Position numbers and translations under genes: made by a program | Shown here: one piece after another, positions 13,583 through 15,330 of the stretch | Position numbering within the stretch: position 1 is the stretch's first letter | Layout: each line of letters begins with the position of its first letter | Assembly: GCA_009785715.1 (NCBI GenBank) | Contig: WQVT01000012.1 | Location: 1-15,330, forward strand | Length of the DNA stretch: 15,330 nucleotides | Reading direction: 5' to 3' | Source of the DNA: Acidimicrobiaceae bacterium | GTDB taxonomy: Bacteria > Actinomycetota > Acidimicrobiia > Acidimicrobiales > Palsa-688 | The notes under the pieces: generated by a model | Database searches by the model: none | Seen by the model: the letters and a program-made list of their open reading frames with translations, nothing else | Told to the model about the DNA's origin: nothing

Positions 13583-14749
13583 GTGAGCATCCCCTCGGCC
13601 GACGTCGCGCTGGATGGCCCCCTGCCGGCGATGGACGTGGCGGGGCGCATCGACCGCCTCCGGGCCGCGATGCTCGCTGAACCAGAAGATGTGGAGGGCG
13701 ACGGAGTGTCCCCCCTCGAGGCACTGGTCGTGACGAGCCTCACGAACATCCGCTACCTGACCGGGTTCGCCGGATCGGCGGGACTGCTTTTCGTGCTCGG
13801 CGAGCGCAACGTGCTCGTCACCGACGGCCGCTACGCCGAGCAGTCGGTCGAGCAGATCGCCGCCGCCGGCGCCGACGTCACGGTCGAGGTGGCCCCGGCC
13901 GCCCGGCAGGCCGAGGTGTGCGCCGGACTGGTCCGGGGAGCCGGCGCAGCCCGGGTCGGCCTCGAGGCGGCGCACGTGAGCTGGGCCCGCCAGCAGGCGA
14001 TGGCCACCAAGTGGTTCCCCGGCGTGGAGCTGGTCGCCACCCTCGGGTTGGTCGAGGGTCTCCGGCGGGCAAAGGACGCCGGGGAGCTGGCCCGTGTCGC
14101 CCGGGCCGCGGCCATCGCGGATCGGGCCCTGGCCTCGGTGGTCGACCAGCTCGAAGAGGGCCCCACCGAGGCGGCGTTCGGGTTGGCACTCGATACCGAG
14201 ATGCGCCGGCTCGGGGCGGCCGGACCGTCGTTCGAGACCATCGTCGCCTCCGGGCCCAATGCCGCCAAGCCCCACCACCGCCCGAGCGGCCGGCGGATCG
14301 GAGCCGGGGAACCGGTGGTGCTCGACTTCGGGGCGCTCTGCGACGGCTATTGCTCGGATATCACCCGCACCGTGTGGGTCGGTGAGCTCGCCGATCCGGA
14401 GCTGGCCGAGGTGGTCCGCGTGGTGACCGAGGCGCAAGCGGCGGGCGTCGCCGCCGTCGCCGACGGGGTGGCCTGCGCCGAGGTCGACCGCGTGTGTCGG
14501 GAGGTGATCGGCTCGGCTGGATGGGGAGAGCAGTTCGTCCACGGGACCGGCCACGGGGTCGGCCTCGACATCCACGAGGCGCCGAGTGTGGCGGCGACCT
14601 CGACCGATACACTGGCGATCGGCCACGTGGTCACCGTCGAGCCCGGGGTGTACCTCCCGGGACGGGGAGGAGTCCGAGTCGAGGACACCGTGGCGGTGAC
14701 GGCTACGGGCCGCACGCCGCTCACGAACGCACCGAAGGAACACCGCTGA
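13583..14749 (+). CDS. pepQ: M24B family Xaa-Pro peptidase (aminopeptidase P / prolidase type)
   Basis: Cytoplasmic dinuclear metallopeptidase that cleaves bonds next to proline in peptides or dipeptides, 388 residues from the GTG at 13583. The N-terminal creatinase-like domain (about 15-160) carries TNIRYLTGFAGSAG and VTDGRYAEQ. The C-terminal pita-bread domain has all five metal ligands in order: D248 (VLDFG), D259 (SDITRT), H324 (GTGHGVGL), E353 (VEPGVYL) and E367 (VEDT). Upstream substrate residues are in AKPHHRPS. Whether it is an aminopeptidase P or a dipeptidase cannot be decided by eye; the symbol follows the actinobacterial neighbour of efp. The start is uncertain: GTG 13583 has purines too close for a Shine-Dalgarno but fits leaderless placement, and ATG 13631 is 16 codons later. 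The TGA overlaps the efp ATG by one base (TGATG). Confidence 0.92.
   Translation: MSIPSADVALDGPLPAMDVAGRIDRLRAAMLAEPEDVEGDGVSPLEALVVTSLTNIRYLTGFAGSAGLLFVLGERNVLVTDGRYAEQSVEQIAAAGADVTVEVAPAARQAEVCAGLVRGAGAARVGLEAAHVSWARQQAMATKWFPGVELVATLGLVEGLRRAKDAGELARVARAAAIADRALASVVDQLEEGPTEAAFGLALDTEMRRLGAAGPSFETIVASGPNAAKPHHRPSGRRIGAGEPVVLDFGALCDGYCSDITRTVWVGELADPELAEVVRVVTEAQAAGVAAVADGVACAEVDRVCREVIGSAGWGEQFVHGTGHGVGLDIHEAPSVAATSTDTLAIGHVVTVEPGVYLPGRGGVRVEDTVAVTATGRTPLTNAPKEHR
14735..14740 (+). promoter_or_regulatory. efp ribosome binding site
   Basis: AAGGAA lies 8 bases before the efp ATG at 14749, inside the 3' end of the M24 peptidase gene. With the TGATG junction it points to coupled translation of the two genes. 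Confidence 0.6.
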
Positions 14750-15318
14750 TGCCTGCCGTGTCAACCAATGACCTGAAGAACGGGATGAGCCTCAACCTCG
14801 CTGAAGGGCTCTTCTCGGTGGTGGAGTTCCAGCACGTCAAGCCCGGCAAGGGCGGGGCGTTCGTGCGGACGAAGCTGAAGAACGTCCGCAGCGGTGCGGT
14901 CATCGAGCGCACCTATCGGGCCGACGAGCGGCTCGACCAGGCGCTGATCGACAAGCGTGAGATGCAGTACCTCTACCCCGACGGCGACTCCTACGTGTTC
15001 ATGGACAACACCGACTACGAACAGCTGCACGCGACAAGGGCGAGCCTCGGGTCGGCCGCCAACTTCCTGAAGGCCGGGGACTCCGCGGTCCTGCAGATGT
15101 TCGACGGCGAGATCGTGGGCGTCGACCTGCCGGCGTCGGTGGAGCTCGAGGTCACCGACACCGAGCCGGGCCTGCAGGGCGATCGGGTGTCGGGTGCTCG
15201 CAAACCCGCGACGCTGGAGACCGGCTTCGAGGTCCAGGTACCCCTGTTTGTCAACGTCGGGGAGCGGATCAAGGTGGACACCCGCACCGGCGAATACCTC
15301 TCGCGGGCCGGCTCCTGA
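14749..15318 (+). CDS. efp: Translation elongation factor P
   Basis: tRNA-mimic factor that binds between the ribosomal P and E sites and relieves stalling at consecutive prolines. It has 189 residues, full length: N-terminal KOW-like domain (1-65), OB domain II (about 66-128) and C-terminal OB domain III (about 130-187) with VPLFVNVGERIKVDTRTGEY, the EF-P signature. The loop tip is KPGKGGAF with K34 at the residue modified in Escherichia coli. Many Actinomycetota have PGKGP in this loop and use it unmodified; this one has PGKGG. No modification enzyme (EpmA/EpmB, EarP or YmfI) is in the window. In Actinomycetota nusB usually follows, but only 12 bases remain here. Start and end are secure. 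Confidence 0.98.
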   Translation: MPAVSTNDLKNGMSLNLAEGLFSVVEFQHVKPGKGGAFVRTKLKNVRSGAVIERTYRADERLDQALIDKREMQYLYPDGDSYVFMDNTDYEQLHATRASLGSAANFLKAGDSAVLQMFDGEIVGVDLPASVELEVTDTEPGLQGDRVSGARKPATLETGFEVQVPLFVNVGERIKVDTRTGEYLSRAGS

Positions 15319-15330
15319 GCGATCCCGGCA

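Noticed and set aside
14494..14748. N-terminally extended EF-P
   Set aside because: The extension is out-of-frame peptidase sequence. EF-P length, ribosome site and family start all fit the ATG at 14749.
12866..14764. 632-codon minus-strand frame with VVSVGGVVSVG repeats
   Set aside because: The repeats are the reverse reading of the Thr/Pro/Asp repeat tail. The + strand frames carry intact C40 and M24 catalytic sets.

Overview
The window is high-GC, densely packed bacterial DNA in which every credible gene lies on the + strand. Gene content and order (DUF948-like and DUF6167-like membrane proteins, alaS, ruvX, mltG, aroE, aroC, aroK, aroB, aroQ, prepilin peptidase, NlpC/P60 hydrolase, M24 peptidase, efp) match the conserved alaS-to-efp block of Actinomycetota. 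Several protein details depart from Streptomyces and Mycobacterium: a short AroB, an EF-P loop of PGKGG, and an unusual AroQ motif. I therefore infer a deep actinobacterial lineage such as Acidimicrobiia, but the class is only a moderate-confidence guess.

Region 1 (1-1409) holds the C-terminal three quarters of a family 5 ABC transporter solute-binding protein. A 121-base gap follows, with a strong, almost perfect hairpin (1336-1389) that separates this gene from the housekeeping block. Region 2 (1410-7680) is a tight run of two small membrane proteins of unknown role, alanyl-tRNA synthetase, the RuvX/YqgF RNase H-fold protein, the lytic transglycosylase MltG and shikimate dehydrogenase. Most of these genes touch or overlap.

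Region 3 (7692-10878) begins with a near-ideal -10 hexamer placed for a leaderless GTG start. It encodes chorismate synthase, shikimate kinase, 3-dehydroquinate synthase and type II 3-dehydroquinase. With aroE this makes five of the seven shikimate-pathway steps; DAHP synthase (aroG/aroF) and EPSP synthase (aroA) are absent from the window. Region 4 (10892-15318) has a reduced A24 prepilin peptidase, a secreted NlpC/P60 peptidoglycan hydrolase with a Thr/Pro/Asp repeat tail, an M24 proline peptidase and elongation factor P.

The genes serve translation (alaS, efp), cell-wall remodelling (mltG, NlpC/P60), aromatic biosynthesis (aro genes) and envelope or pilin processing. I see no CRISPR array, tRNA, rRNA, insertion sequence, phage gene or defence system. 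Nothing here is clearly a new system. The best leads are the DUF948/DUF6167 pair with its 11-residue repeats, the possible leaderless promoters, the 1336-1389 hairpin and the compact AroB.
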